From an uncultured Collinsella sp. (GTDB lineage Bacteria > Actinomycetota > Coriobacteriia > Coriobacteriales > Coriobacteriaceae): DNA of 64,000 bases. The stretch lies in NCBI GenBank assembly GCA_900549715.1, contig URPK01000003.1:158074-222073 (forward strand), written 5' to 3'. The position numbers were made by a program, and so were the translations under genes. This document shows positions 9,124-17,514 of this stretch, piece by piece (within the stretch, counting starts at the first letter, position 1; each line of letters begins with the position of its first letter). The notes beneath the pieces were generated by a model that had not been told where the DNA came from, made no database searches, and saw nothing but the letters and a program-made list of their open reading frames with translations.

Positions 9124-11364
9124 GTGGCAAAGAAGAAGACGAAGAACCAGCCAAAGAAGAAGCAGGTCAACGCCGAGAACGTCATCGGCCTGCATTCCGA
9201 GGTCACCGACCAGCCGATCACGCAGACGCTCGAGGTCAACTACATGCCCTACGCTATGAGCGTCAACGTCTCGCGTGCATTCCCCGAGATCGACGGCTTT
9301 AAGCCCTCGCACCGCAAGCTGCTCTACACCATGTACAAGATGGGTCTGCTCAAGGGCGAGCGCCAGAAGAGCGCCAACATCGTGGGCCAAACCATGAAGC
9401 TCAACCCGCACGGCGATGCCGCGATCTACGAAACGATGGTTCGCTTGGCCACCGGCAACGAAGCGCTGCTTGCCCCCTTCGTGGAGTCGAAGGGCAACTT
9501 TGGCAAGTACTATTCGGGCGATCTGAGCTACGCCGCCTCGCGTTATACCGAGGCCAAGCTCTCCCCCATCAGCGCCGAGATCTTCAAGGACATCGACAAG
9601 GACCCGGTCGACTTCGTCGACAGCTACGACGGCGCCATGAAGGAGCCGCGCCTACTGCCCACCACGTTCCCCAACATCCTTGTCTCGGCCAACAAGGGCA
9701 TCGGCGTCGCCATGGCGTCCGACATCTGCGGCTTCAACCTCAACGAGGTCTGCACTGCCACGATGCACTACCTGCAGGATCCCGACTGCGACCTGCTCGA
9801 GTACATGCCCATGCCCGACTTCTCGACCGGCGGCGAGATTATCTACCGCCGCGAGGAGATGGAGAAGATCATCGAGACCGGCCTTGGTAGTTTCCAGATT
9901 CGCTCCCGCTGGCGTTGGATCCCCGAAGAGCGCATCATCGAGGTCTACGAGATTCCCTACACCACCAAGACCGATGTCATCATCGAGCGCATCGTCAAGC
10001 TCTCCAAGGAGGGCAAGGTCAAGGAAATCGCCGACATCCGCGACGAGACCGACCTTTCGGGCTTGCGCATTGCCATCGACCTTAAGCGCGGCGTCGACCC
10101 CGACAAGCTCATGGCCAAGCTCTATCGCTCGACCACGCTGCAGGATTCGTTCTCGTGCAACTTCAACGTACTCGTCGACGGCTATCCCCGTGTTATGGGC
10201 GTGCGCCAGATCCTGCACGAGTGGGTCAAGTGGCGTATTGAGTCCACGCGTCGCCGCATTAACTTTGACCTGGGGAAAAAGTCCGAGCGCCTGCACCTGC
10301 TGCACGGCCTCGAGGCGATTCTGCTCGACATCGACAAGGCCATCGCCATCATCCGCGGCACCAAGCTCGAGGCCGAGGTCGTGCCCAACCTTATGCGCGG
10401 CTTCGACATCGACGAGACCCAGGCCGAGTTTGTTGCCGAGCTCAAGCTCCGCAACATCAACGAGGAGTACATCCTCAACCGCACCAAGGACATCGCTAAG
10501 CTTGAGGGCGAGATCGCCGAGCTTGAGGAGATCCTCTCCAGCGAGGAGAACATCAAGAAGGTCATCAGCGACGAGCTGGCCGCGGTCAACAAGAAGTATG
10601 TGATGCCGCGCCGCACGGGCAGGATTGAGCCCCATGAGGTTGTCGAAGTAAGCTTGGAGCCCGAGGTCGAGGAGTACCCGGTCACCATCATGCTCTCGCG
10701 CGATGGCTACCTTAAGAAGATGACGGACCGCGTACTCAAAAAGGCGACCACGCTCAAGTACAAGGACGGCGACAAACCCTTTATCGAGTTCCCGTCCTCC
10801 AACACGCACGAGCTGCTCGTGTTTACCAACAAGAGCCAGGTGTACAAGTGCAAGGTTGCGGCATTTGAGGACACCAAGTCGGCCCAGCTGGGCTCGTACC
10901 TGCCGACCGATCTTGAGATGGAACCCGACGAGAGTGTCATCTGGGTCATCGACCCCGAGGACTACAAGGCCGACGTGTTGTTCGTCTTTGAGAACGGCCG
11001 CGTGGTGCGCGTCGCGCTTTCTGGATACGTCACCAAGACCAACCGCAAACGCCTGAAGAACGCTATCTACGGCGGCAGCAAGCTGCTGTATGCCCAGGTA
11101 CTCAAGGAAGATCGCGACATCGCACTGGTCTCGAGCGACTATCGTTTGATGAACTTCAACACGTCGTTGCTCAAGACCAAGACGACCACCAACACGCAGG
11201 GCGTCCAGGCCTTTACGGCCAAGAAGGGCCGCTCGGTCACCACCGTCGGAACAACCGAGGAGATCCTTGGCGCCGGCGTCTCGGCCGAAAAGTTCACCGC
11301 GCAGAGTCTGCCCTCCGCCGGCGCCCTCATGAAGGAAAATGACATGCCGAGTTTGTTTGACTAA
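9124..11364 (+). CDS. parC: Type IIA DNA topoisomerase subunit A (ParC/GyrA-like)
   Basis: A 746-residue DNA cleavage/religation subunit. It has a Lys-rich N-terminus and then the breakage-reunion domain with YMPYAMSVNVSRAFPEIDG and DGFKPSHRKLLY. NPHGDAAIYETMVRLA precedes the catalytic tyrosine (Tyr141) in AASRYTEAKLS. A long coiled coil follows (ELKLRNINEEYILNRTKDIA). The C-terminal ~240 residues resemble a degenerate beta-pinwheel; a clear GyrA-box is not seen, which favours a topoisomerase IV-like role. The start is GTG 9124 with AGAGGAAATC immediately before it. It partners the B subunit 45 bases upstream, and its end is followed by a strong GC-rich hairpin. Confidence 0.85.
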   Translation: MAKKKTKNQPKKKQVNAENVIGLHSEVTDQPITQTLEVNYMPYAMSVNVSRAFPEIDGFKPSHRKLLYTMYKMGLLKGERQKSANIVGQTMKLNPHGDAAIYETMVRLATGNEALLAPFVESKGNFGKYYSGDLSYAASRYTEAKLSPISAEIFKDIDKDPVDFVDSYDGAMKEPRLLPTTFPNILVSANKGIGVAMASDICGFNLNEVCTATMHYLQDPDCDLLEYMPMPDFSTGGEIIYRREEMEKIIETGLGSFQIRSRWRWIPEERIIEVYEIPYTTKTDVIIERIVKLSKEGKVKEIADIRDETDLSGLRIAIDLKRGVDPDKLMAKLYRSTTLQDSFSCNFNVLVDGYPRVMGVRQILHEWVKWRIESTRRRINFDLGKKSERLHLLHGLEAILLDIDKAIAIIRGTKLEAEVVPNLMRGFDIDETQAEFVAELKLRNINEEYILNRTKDIAKLEGEIAELEEILSSEENIKKVISDELAAVNKKYVMPRRTGRIEPHEVVEVSLEPEVEEYPVTIMLSRDGYLKKMTDRVLKKATTLKYKDGDKPFIEFPSSNTHELLVFTNKSQVYKCKVAAFEDTKSAQLGSYLPTDLEMEPDESVIWVIDPEDYKADVLFVFENGRVVRVALSGYVTKTNRKRLKNAIYGGSKLLYAQVLKEDRDIALVSSDYRLMNFNTSLLKTKTTTNTQGVQAFTAKKGRSVTTVGTTEEILGAGVSAEKFTAQSLPSAGALMKENDMPSLFD

Positions 11365-11403
11365 AACAACGGCGACTAAACCGTCATGGTTTTACAAAGC
11401 AGC

Positions 11404-11441
11404 GGGGCCCGGAGCGCAGTAAACGCTGCGCCCCGGGCCCC
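11404..11441 (+). terminator. GC-rich hairpin after topoisomerase operon
   Basis: 16-bp arms (11404-11419 and 11426-11441, one mismatch) around a 6-base loop, 40 bases after the parC-like stop and 23 bases before the end of the converging ATPase gene. No T-tract follows on either strand. It is probably a shared terminator or transcript-end stabiliser for the two converging genes. Confidence 0.55.
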
Positions 11442-11463
11442 ATGCATTACACCAGCATCATCC

Positions 11464-12753
11464 CTATAGACAAAATGCCGCATAAAGCGGAACAGACATA
11501 AGCCCATCATTCATTCCAAAGGGCTTAGTCGATAGCCTGATAAGGCGCACGCCCGGATGGGTCTTTTTAAGTGAGGACAGACTTCGAGATCTTGTGTTCT
11601 CCCCCGCCTTGACTTCAATCGCAGACAAGCATCCCTGCTTCTCTACTACAAAGTCGATTTCCGCACGATTATCTCGCGCCCAATAATGCAGTGGATAACC
11701 CATGGCTGAAAGCTGTTGGGCAACGTAGTTTTCGGTAAGTGCACCCATGAATGTGCCGCCGATACCGGCAAGAATATCGGCGCGTTGAGCACCGGCCTTG
11801 GAGACCAGCAGCCCTGTATCCGCCTGATAGATTTTAAAAGCAGAAGGGTTAACGAAGGCCTCTAAAGGGCTTTCGATCTGCCCGACTAGGCTGCAGCGCG
11901 CCACCGTACCCGACAATACAAGCCAATCGAGAGCATCTCCAAAGAGAGACGCATTGCCCCCCGCTCGCACTACCTTGTATTGAAATTTACGATTCTCTTT
12001 GGCAAGCTGCTGTGGAATGGAATCGAAGCACGCACGCGTCTTTGCGCTCAAGCGTTCATCAGCATATTTATTGGTGTCGGCGGAATATCCGTCGAGAATA
12101 ATCCGATGCTTTTCGGCCACATCAATGATTGACTGATCATCGATGTACGTTTGGACCGCCTCGGGCATTCCGCCAACAACAAGATACTGTCGATAGAGCC
12201 CAAGCGCCTTTTCATGAAGGCTTGGCGCAAGAGGACCCATTATCTCGAATGATGAGCGTATCTCGTCGACCAGCTGATCGTGCCCCATCGCCCAGAGAAA
12301 CTCCTCGAAATCGAGTGGGGTCATCTCAATCAAGTCGGTCTTTCCGACGGGGAACGAATACGACTGATGGTTAATGGCAACCCCAAGAAGCGACCCGGCA
12401 GCCGCAACGTAATACTCGGGAGCATCTTCGCAAAAGTATTTAAGGGAAGTGAGCGCTTCCTCGCATGCCTGGATCTCGTCAATGAACAGTAAGGTTTTGC
12501 CAGGCACGATACGCTGTCCCGTACGAGCCTCGATCGCACGTACGATCGAATGAGGGTCAAGACCGCCCAAAAAATCCGCTCGCGCCGACCGGTCGTTCTC
12601 AAGATTAACGTAGACAACCGATTCGAAAAGATCCTGGGCGTACGTTCTGAGCAAATAGGTCTTGCCACACTGGCGCACGCCTTTGACCAGCAAAGGTTTT
12701 CTATCAGCTCTGTCTCGCCATTCCCTAAGGAGCTCGTCTGCCTTGCGACGCAT
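11464..12753 (-). CDS. DUF4143-type AAA ATPase
   Basis: A 429-residue ATPase of the widespread AAA_14/DUF4143 family of unknown cellular role. Walker A is GVRQCGKTYLL (~25-35) and Walker B is LLFIDEIQ (~88-95). The C-terminal DUF4143 region ends in a restriction-endonuclease-like motif, AEIDFVVE...AIEVKAG, where the Asp and Glu-x-Lys are spaced as in PD-(D/E)xK folds. The start is supported by GGAAGG 7 bases upstream. It appears monocistronic, between converging topoisomerase genes and the reductase gene downstream of its promoter. Proteins of this family are frequent in accessory DNA and vary between strains. Confidence 0.9.
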   Translation of the reverse strand: MRRKADELLREWRDRADRKPLLVKGVRQCGKTYLLRTYAQDLFESVVYVNLENDRSARADFLGGLDPHSIVRAIEARTGQRIVPGKTLLFIDEIQACEEALTSLKYFCEDAPEYYVAAAGSLLGVAINHQSYSFPVGKTDLIEMTPLDFEEFLWAMGHDQLVDEIRSSFEIMGPLAPSLHEKALGLYRQYLVVGGMPEAVQTYIDDQSIIDVAEKHRIILDGYSADTNKYADERLSAKTRACFDSIPQQLAKENRKFQYKVVRAGGNASLFGDALDWLVLSGTVARCSLVGQIESPLEAFVNPSAFKIYQADTGLLVSKAGAQRADILAGIGGTFMGALTENYVAQQLSAMGYPLHYWARDNRAEIDFVVEKQGCLSAIEVKAGENTRSRSLSSLKKTHPGVRLIRLSTKPFGMNDGLMSVPLYAAFCL

Positions 12754-12933
12754 ACGTAACCTTCCCTCATGAACTTCTATTTGACAATATTTTAACGCGG
12801 ATTAATTTGTTTTCAGTTATTTTTCTGCGTTTAAAAATTGTTCTATACGGCACTTGAGGGAATTCGCCCCTATCTCTCGGTAAGGACAGCAAGCATTTCC
12901 ACCAACGCTGATTGCCATGCGTTCTTCTTGCCC

Positions 12934-13464
12934 TTAGGCGAGCTTGCGAGCGAGCTCTCGCACCTTTTCCAGCTTGGGCGACGATACCATGCTGTCGCGC
13001 TCGGTCATGCCGCTAATGGTGACAATGCCCTGGTCCTCCCACTTGCAGTATGCGCAGGCCGACTTGTACATAGCGATCGCCGCATCATAGACGCCCTCGC
13101 TGTGGCTATCGAGCAAAAGGGCCGTCTTGGTGAACGGGAAACCCGTGGCACCGAAGGCGTACAGGCGGTCGATGACAGCCTTCTCCTGTGCGGTGATATC
13201 AAACCAGTAGATAGGCGAAGCGAAGACAACCATATCTGCGTCTTTCAGCGACTCGATCACGTTGACCATGTCATCCTTCTGCACGCAGACGCCCTCATGG
13301 GAGAAGCAATACTGGCATCCCAAGCAGCCGGCGATCTTCTTGCTGGCAACGCGGACGACCTCGACCGTATGGCCGACCTCTCGCGCGGTCTCGGCAAAGG
13401 CCTCGACCATGGTGTCGGTATTGGCGCCCTTGCGCGGGCTGCCACTCAATACAACGATATTCAT
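12934..13464 (-). CDS. Flavodoxin-like NAD(P)H:FMN oxidoreductase
   Basis: A 176-residue flavoprotein of the NADPH-dependent FMN reductase / iron-sulfur flavoprotein superfamily. The FMN phosphate loop is SGSPRKGANTDTM (7-19). CLGCQYCFSHEGVC (~47-60) supplies a cluster of cysteines as in iron-sulfur flavoproteins, and ASPIYWFDITAQEK (~81-95) is the second flavin-binding loop. A GAAGGAGAGGG site precedes the ATG. It is likely a cytoplasmic redox enzyme acting on quinones or small electrophiles; the substrate is unknown. It is transcribed alone, 200 bases after the end of the first TetR gene on the same strand. A functional link to the Sir2 locus is possible but unproven. Confidence 0.85.
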   Translation of the reverse strand: MNIVVLSGSPRKGANTDTMVEAFAETAREVGHTVEVVRVASKKIAGCLGCQYCFSHEGVCVQKDDMVNVIESLKDADMVVFASPIYWFDITAQEKAVIDRLYAFGATGFPFTKTALLLDSHSEGVYDAAIAMYKSACAYCKWEDQGIVTISGMTERDSMVSSPKLEKVRELARKLA

Positions 13465-13668
13465 AGGATTCCCTCTCCTTCATGCTGCAGGCGCGCAGCA
13501 TTTTTTCTTGTAACCAAAACAAATGGGGTTAATCAATCGCCAGCAGGCCATATCTCTTGCTCAAGTTCCCTAAAGAAGCTCAAGGCGATTGCGATTGCCT
13601 TATACAACATCGAAAACCAAAGAGGGGCCATAGCAACGTCGCCTGCCTGAAATGGCACGCTGTCAAGA

Positions 13669-14223
13669 TCAACTACGGGGATCGTGGCGAGCCGATACCG
13701 CCCGCATGCCCCCTTCGGAATAGGCGCTGAGCAGCTCCTGAGCGTGGGCAAACTCGGGCCCTCGCCTCCAACCGAGCAGACGGTTGACCGCGAGATTTCC
13801 CTGGACGTTGTGGACGAAGAGCAGATAGGCGTCCTCGCGCGAAAGCCCGGTCTCCTCCATGATCGAGGGAACCATCTGCTCAGCGCCGCGCTTGACGACG
13901 CGTTGCGCCACCCGGGCGTACGCGTCGTCATCCGAGTAGAGCAGATAATAGTCATCGTTTGCCGGCGGGCGTTGGCAGAGGGCGCCCGTCCCCGTTCCCT
14001 CGATCGGCGGCGCCGCCGCCAGGGCCTCGTCGATAAGTGCGTCGAGCAGCGCGAACTTGTCCTCGTAGTGCAAATAGAACGTGCCGCGGTTGATATCGGC
14101 GCAGCGGCAGATATCCGCCACCGTCATCTTCGCGAAACCGACCTCGGCCAGCAGCGAAAAGAACGCCTCCCGTATGACCGAGAGCGTATAGCGTCGGCGA
14201 CGATCGATCTTCCCCGATTCCAT
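13669..14223 (-). CDS. TetR/AcrR-family regulator, copy 1 (divergent from Sir2-like operon)
   Basis: A 184-residue repressor-type protein. The N-terminal TetR helix-turn-helix is visible as MTVADICRCADINRGTFYLH (~33-52), followed by an all-helical ligand domain of the TetR_C type (NVQGNLAVNRLLGWRRGPEF). ATG 14223 has GGAGGGG directly upstream; a longer frame from 14250 has no such site. It is transcribed away from the three Sir2-like genes, and the 143-base gap between them is conserved beside the second copy at 16954-17514. By eye the two TetR proteins are about 80-85% identical. Inference: it represses the Sir2-like operon and itself; the inducer is unknown. Confidence 0.9.
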   Translation of the reverse strand: MESGKIDRRRRYTLSVIREAFFSLLAEVGFAKMTVADICRCADINRGTFYLHYEDKFALLDALIDEALAAAPPIEGTGTGALCQRPPANDDYYLLYSDDDAYARVAQRVVKRGAEQMVPSIMEETGLSREDAYLLFVHNVQGNLAVNRLLGWRRGPEFAHAQELLSAYSEGGMRAVSARHDPRS

Positions 14224-14366
14224 TGCCCCTCCAATCGCAACGCTCGACAATGCCCAGCAATCGTTCGTTTATCGACGGCGCATCGAAGCTGTTCATTGCT
14301 CTCGCATAAATCAACATGGATACTTTTTATCAACACCTGTTCATAATAGCTGAAAGAAGGTATCCG
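14224..14366. promoter_or_regulatory. Divergent TetR/Sir2 control region, copy 1
   Basis: Shared promoter region between TetR copy 1 and the Sir2-like operon. By eye it is about three-quarters identical to 17515-17657. Conserved blocks include GTTCGTTTATCGAC, TGTTCATTGC, AAATCAACA, GGATACT, ACACCTGTT and ATAGCTGAAAG. The ACACCTGTT block, with related inverted GTTTATCGAC sequence upstream, is the best candidate operator. Confidence 0.55.
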
Positions 14367-15332
14367 GTGACTCTGTACGAGCAGCTCGTTATCGAGCTCA
14401 CCAACCGATCGTTTTCCCTTCATGCCGCCTACCGCAGCGGCAGCACGCCCTATGAGCTGAGTGACCGCGAGCCCGAGCCCTACGACCAGCAAATCGAGGA
14501 CTTCGCCCGTATGATCGAAGAAGCCGATTGCGTGCTGGTGGGCGGGGCCTCCGGGCTCTCCGCGGCGGGCGGCGGCGACTTCTACTACGAGGACAACGCG
14601 ACCTATCGCAGGCATTTCGGCAAATTCGCCGAGCGTTACGGCTTCAGGGGCGCGTTTGAGGGGTCGACCTACCGCTGGCCCACCGCCGAGGCACGCTGGG
14701 GTTATCTTGCCACCTTCCTCGACACCACACTCAACGCCCCGCTGCGCCAGCCCTACAAGGACCTCGACGCCATTCTTGCCGAGAAGGACTTTTTCGTGCT
14801 CACCACCAACCAAGACACGCAGTTTGTGAAGATCTACCCCTGGGAGAAGGTGGCCGAGATTCAAGGCGACCACCGCTTTTTCCAGTGCTCCCGTTGCTGT
14901 ACCGACGAGGTGTGGGATGCGGTCGAGCCGGTCTCCCGCATGGTAGAGGCCATGGGAGACGGCCTGGAGGTTCCGACGGAACTCGTGCCACGCTGCCCGC
15001 ACTGCGGGGCAGAGGCGTTCCCTTGGGTTCGCGGCTACGGCAACTTCCTGCAGGGCGAGCTCTACGAGGAGCAGTACCGCAAGGTGTCCGACTGGCTCGA
15101 CGCGCATGCGCGGCAGAGAATCCTTTTCCTTGAGCTGGGCGTGGGCCGCATGACGCCTGCGTTTATCCAGGAGCCGTTCTGGGCTCTCACGGCGCAATTG
15201 CCGCAGGCGAGCTACATCGGCGTAAACAACAAGACGCGCTTTCTGCCCCGTGCGATCGAGGACCGCGGTATGGCGATCCGCGCCGACATCGCCGACGTGC
15301 TCGCCGGCGTACGCAAGACGCTGGGGAGGTAG
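14367..15332 (+). CDS. Sir2/SirTM-like protein 1 (zinc-containing)
   Basis: A 321-residue NAD-binding protein of the sirtuin fold. The Gly-rich loop is VGGASGLSAAGGG (~59-71), the NAD-ribose motif is TTNQDTQF (~150), and two zinc-ligand pairs follow, CSRC and CPHC. In classical sirtuins a catalytic His precedes the zinc module; here the position reads EIQGD with Gln. That is the pattern of SirTM enzymes, which act as ADP-ribosyltransferases rather than deacylases. FLELGVGRMTP is the late NAD-contact motif. GTG 14367 is chosen because it follows GAAGG and aligns with the ATG of the truncated copy at 17658. It is first of three genes, and gene 2 starts 3 bases after its stop. No macrodomain or GcvH-like gene, the usual SirTM partners, is nearby. 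Confidence 0.82.
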   Translation: MTLYEQLVIELTNRSFSLHAAYRSGSTPYELSDREPEPYDQQIEDFARMIEEADCVLVGGASGLSAAGGGDFYYEDNATYRRHFGKFAERYGFRGAFEGSTYRWPTAEARWGYLATFLDTTLNAPLRQPYKDLDAILAEKDFFVLTTNQDTQFVKIYPWEKVAEIQGDHRFFQCSRCCTDEVWDAVEPVSRMVEAMGDGLEVPTELVPRCPHCGAEAFPWVRGYGNFLQGELYEEQYRKVSDWLDAHARQRILFLELGVGRMTPAFIQEPFWALTAQLPQASYIGVNNKTRFLPRAIEDRGMAIRADIADVLAGVRKTLGR

Positions 15333-15335
15333 CGC

Positions 15336-16034
15336 ATGAAGACGGCGAAAGCAGTTCGCATAGGCACGGCGCTTTCCGAGGCGGATCTTGTCATCATCGG
15401 CGCCAGCAACGGGCTGGACATGGCAGAGGGGCTCAACCTCTTCCGCGCCGACACCCACTTCCAGGAGGCGTACGGGGACCTCGCCCAGGCAGACGGCATT
15501 GGCTGCATACTGCAGGGGCTCGCTTCCCCAGATGCCAGCGTGCGACGCCGATGGGCCGAGCGGTTTCATCAAAAGGAATATCTCGAATATGAGCCCAGCC
15601 CGCTCATGAACGGGCTGCGGCGTCTTACGGAGCACGCCGACACCTTCGTGGTCACGTGCAACATCGATGGGCACTTCGTGCGCGCTGGGTTCGACGAGGA
15701 CCGCGTGCTCGAGACTGAGGGGAGCACGCACACGTCGATCGACGAGCGGCGTCTCGCCCATCCAGACGCCCTCGCCACGGCCCAGCTCGAGGAGCTCGAG
15801 CGCCTTGTGCAAGCCCATCGCAACGGCAGGGTCGCCATCCTCGAACTTGGCGTGGGACTGCGCAACGGCATCATAAAGCACATGCTCGCCCAGATCGCGA
15901 ACGTCTGCGAGCACGCCACCTACATCGTGTTCAACTACAGCCAGGCTATGGCGCCCGATGCATCGTGCGAGACGATTCTCGTTGACGGCGATATGGCCCC
16001 GGCTTTCGAGGAGATTGCCCAATGCCGTCTCTAG
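15336..16034 (+). CDS. Sir2-like protein 2, zinc-less and probably non-catalytic
   Basis: A 232-residue protein related to its neighbours but reduced. It keeps a Gly-rich loop (IIGASNGLDMAEG, ~20-32), an NAD-motif remnant (VTCNIDGHF, ~105) and the late ILELGVGLRNGIIKHM segment. The cysteine pairs of the zinc module are absent, and the catalytic-His position reads LETEGSTH. It begins 3 bases after gene 1 with GGGGAGG inside the end of that gene, and it overlaps gene 3 by 13 bases, so the three are translationally coupled. Inference: a regulatory or structural subunit, or a protein that binds NAD or ADP-ribose without turnover. Family membership is clear from context and motifs; activity is not. 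Confidence 0.7.
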   Translation: MKTAKAVRIGTALSEADLVIIGASNGLDMAEGLNLFRADTHFQEAYGDLAQADGIGCILQGLASPDASVRRRWAERFHQKEYLEYEPSPLMNGLRRLTEHADTFVVTCNIDGHFVRAGFDEDRVLETEGSTHTSIDERRLAHPDALATAQLEELERLVQAHRNGRVAILELGVGLRNGIIKHMLAQIANVCEHATYIVFNYSQAMAPDASCETILVDGDMAPAFEEIAQCRL

Positions 16035-16870
16035 AGAGGGAAGCGTATAGGCTTCGAAGCCTTATCGACGATGCCGACGCCATCATCGTCGGCATCGGCT
16101 CGGGCATGTCAAGCGCCGCCGGGTTCAACCATTACAACCGCGCAGGCATGGCGCGCGCCGGAATGACGGACTGGCAGCAAGCCTTTGGCTTCAAGAGCCT
16201 TTTCGACGGCTTCTACCACCTCTACCCCAGCCTCGAGCAGCGATGGGCATACTATGCGCGATACATCGACTTCATGCTGCGCGAGCCGACCTCGCAGCCC
16301 TATCTCGACCTACGGTCCCTCATCGGCCATAAGGACTACTTCATCCTGAGCACCAATGTGGACACCCAAGTCGAGAAGACGTTTCCCACCGAGAGGATCT
16401 GCAACTATCAGGGAAGCTTCGCGCACCTTCAATGCAAGCAGCCATGCTGCGACGAGCTCTTCGACGCGAGCCCCTACGTCGAGCGCATGCTCGCGGGCAT
16501 GGCGGGGTTCGAGGTCCTCAGCGAGGATGTCCCCCGATGCCCGCACTGCGGCTGGCAGCTTGTGCCGTGGGTGCGCGACGACACGTTTCTGCAGGGTGCG
16601 GCCTGGCGCGAGAGCCTCGGACGATACGAGCGCTTCGTGCGCGAGCGCAGCGATCGCCGCGTGCTGTTGCTGGAGCTCGGCGTGGGCGAGATGACCCCCG
16701 GCATCATCACGCTCCCGTTCTGGAGCATGACCGCGAAGCTGCCGGATGCGCACCTTTTGAGCGTAAACATCTCGGGCGGCTCGGCTCCGTTGCAGCTTGG
16801 AAGCAAGGCAGGGGCGATCCAGGCCGATTTGGGCGCCCTGCTCTCGGTGGCGCGGGCAGGTGGCGAGTAA
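16022..16870 (+). CDS. Sir2/SirTM-like protein 3 (zinc-containing)
   Basis: A 282-residue sirtuin-fold protein. It shows VGIGSGMSSAAGFN (~22-35), STNVDTQVEK (~112), a zinc module with CKQPCC and CPHCGW, and LELGVGEMTPG near residue 220. As in protein 1, the position of the deacylase His carries Gln (NYQGS), which points to the SirTM ADP-ribosyltransferase class. It starts inside the end of gene 2, preceded by GAGGAG. Proteins 1 and 3 are alignable over their whole length but clearly different, so this is an old duplication rather than a recent copy. The operon ends at a symmetric hairpin (16907-16934). Confidence 0.82.
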   Translation: MPSLEREAYRLRSLIDDADAIIVGIGSGMSSAAGFNHYNRAGMARAGMTDWQQAFGFKSLFDGFYHLYPSLEQRWAYYARYIDFMLREPTSQPYLDLRSLIGHKDYFILSTNVDTQVEKTFPTERICNYQGSFAHLQCKQPCCDELFDASPYVERMLAGMAGFEVLSEDVPRCPHCGWQLVPWVRDDTFLQGAAWRESLGRYERFVRERSDRRVLLLELGVGEMTPGIITLPFWSMTAKLPDAHLLSVNISGGSAPLQLGSKAGAIQADLGALLSVARAGGE

Positions 16871-16906
16871 CGCGGAGCGGTAGACGCGCAATGAGGTTTT
16901 AGCCGC

Positions 16907-16934
16907 AGCCTCCGAACGAGAGGGCTCGGAGGCT
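16907..16934. terminator. Hairpin between Sir2-like operon and TetR copy 2
   Basis: Perfect 9-bp arms (AGCCTCCGA / TCGGAGGCT) around a 10-base loop, 37 bases past the third Sir2-like gene and 20 bases before the stop of the converging TetR copy 2. Placed to end both transcripts; no T-tract follows. Confidence 0.5.
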
Positions 16935-16953
16935 GGTATTCCTGAATCGCAGG

Positions 16954-17514
16954 TCACGATGGGTTATCGGAATCGCGAAGAGCGGATACCGCCAGTAAGC
17001 CCCCTTCGGAATAGGCGTTGAGCAGCTCCTGGGCATGGGCGAACTCGGGGCCTCGTCTCCAGCCGAGCAGGCGGTTGACGGCCAGATTGCCCTGGACGTT
17101 GTGGACGAAGAGCAGGAAGGCGTCTTCGCGTGAAAGCCCTGTTTTCTCCATGACCCAGGGAACCATCTGTTCCGCTCCGCGTTCTATGACGCGCTGGGCT
17201 ACGCGAGCGTATGCGTCGCTGTCCGAATAAAGCAGGCGATAATCGTCATCTGCCGGCGGACGCTGGCAAAGCGTTGCCGATTCAACCCCCTCAAGCGGGG
17301 GAGCCGCTGCCAATGCCTCGTCGATAAGCGCATCGAGCAGCGCGTACTTATCCTCGTAATGCAGATAGAACGTTCCCCGGTTGATCTCGGCGCGGCGGCA
17401 GATGTCCGCCACCGTCATCTTCGCGAAGCCGACCTCGGCCAGCAGCGCGAAGAACGCCTCCTGTATGACCGAGAGGGTGTAGCGCCGCCGGTGGTCGATC
17501 TTGGTTTCTCCCAT
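16954..17514 (-). CDS. TetR/AcrR-family regulator, copy 2
   Basis: A 186-residue TetR regulator closely similar to copy 1 at 13669-14223: the same MTVADICR helix-turn-helix region, the same NINRGTFYLHYEDK-type sequence and the same C-terminal NVQGNLAVNRLLGWRRG. ATG 17514 (MGETKIDHRRR) follows GGAGAGG, matching copy 1. It faces a truncated copy of Sir2-like gene 1 across a conserved control region. The regulator is intact, so both copies may bind the operators of both promoters. The unit looks like a segmental duplication of TetR plus promoter plus the first Sir2 gene, later cut by insertion of the radical-SAM pair. Confidence 0.9.
   Translation of the reverse strand: MGETKIDHRRRYTLSVIQEAFFALLAEVGFAKMTVADICRRAEINRGTFYLHYEDKYALLDALIDEALAAAPPLEGVESATLCQRPPADDDYRLLYSDSDAYARVAQRVIERGAEQMVPWVMEKTGLSREDAFLLFVHNVQGNLAVNRLLGWRRGPEFAHAQELLNAYSEGGLLAVSALRDSDNPS

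Noticed and set aside
12838..13650. 270-codon plus-strand frame opposite the flavodoxin-like gene
   Set aside because: Antisense shadow of the FMN reductase; the minus-strand protein has the flavin loops and a good ribosome-binding site.
13533..13668. Minus-strand tail reading VPFQAGDVAMAPLWFSMLYK
   Set aside because: Looks like a protein end, but it continues only into the wrong frame of the TetR gene and has no start; too short to call.
14124..16022. 632-codon minus-strand open frame across the Sir2-like operon
   Set aside because: Antisense shadow: GC-rich codons of the plus-strand genes leave this frame open. The translation lacks motifs, and the plus-strand genes have clear motifs and ribosome-binding sites.
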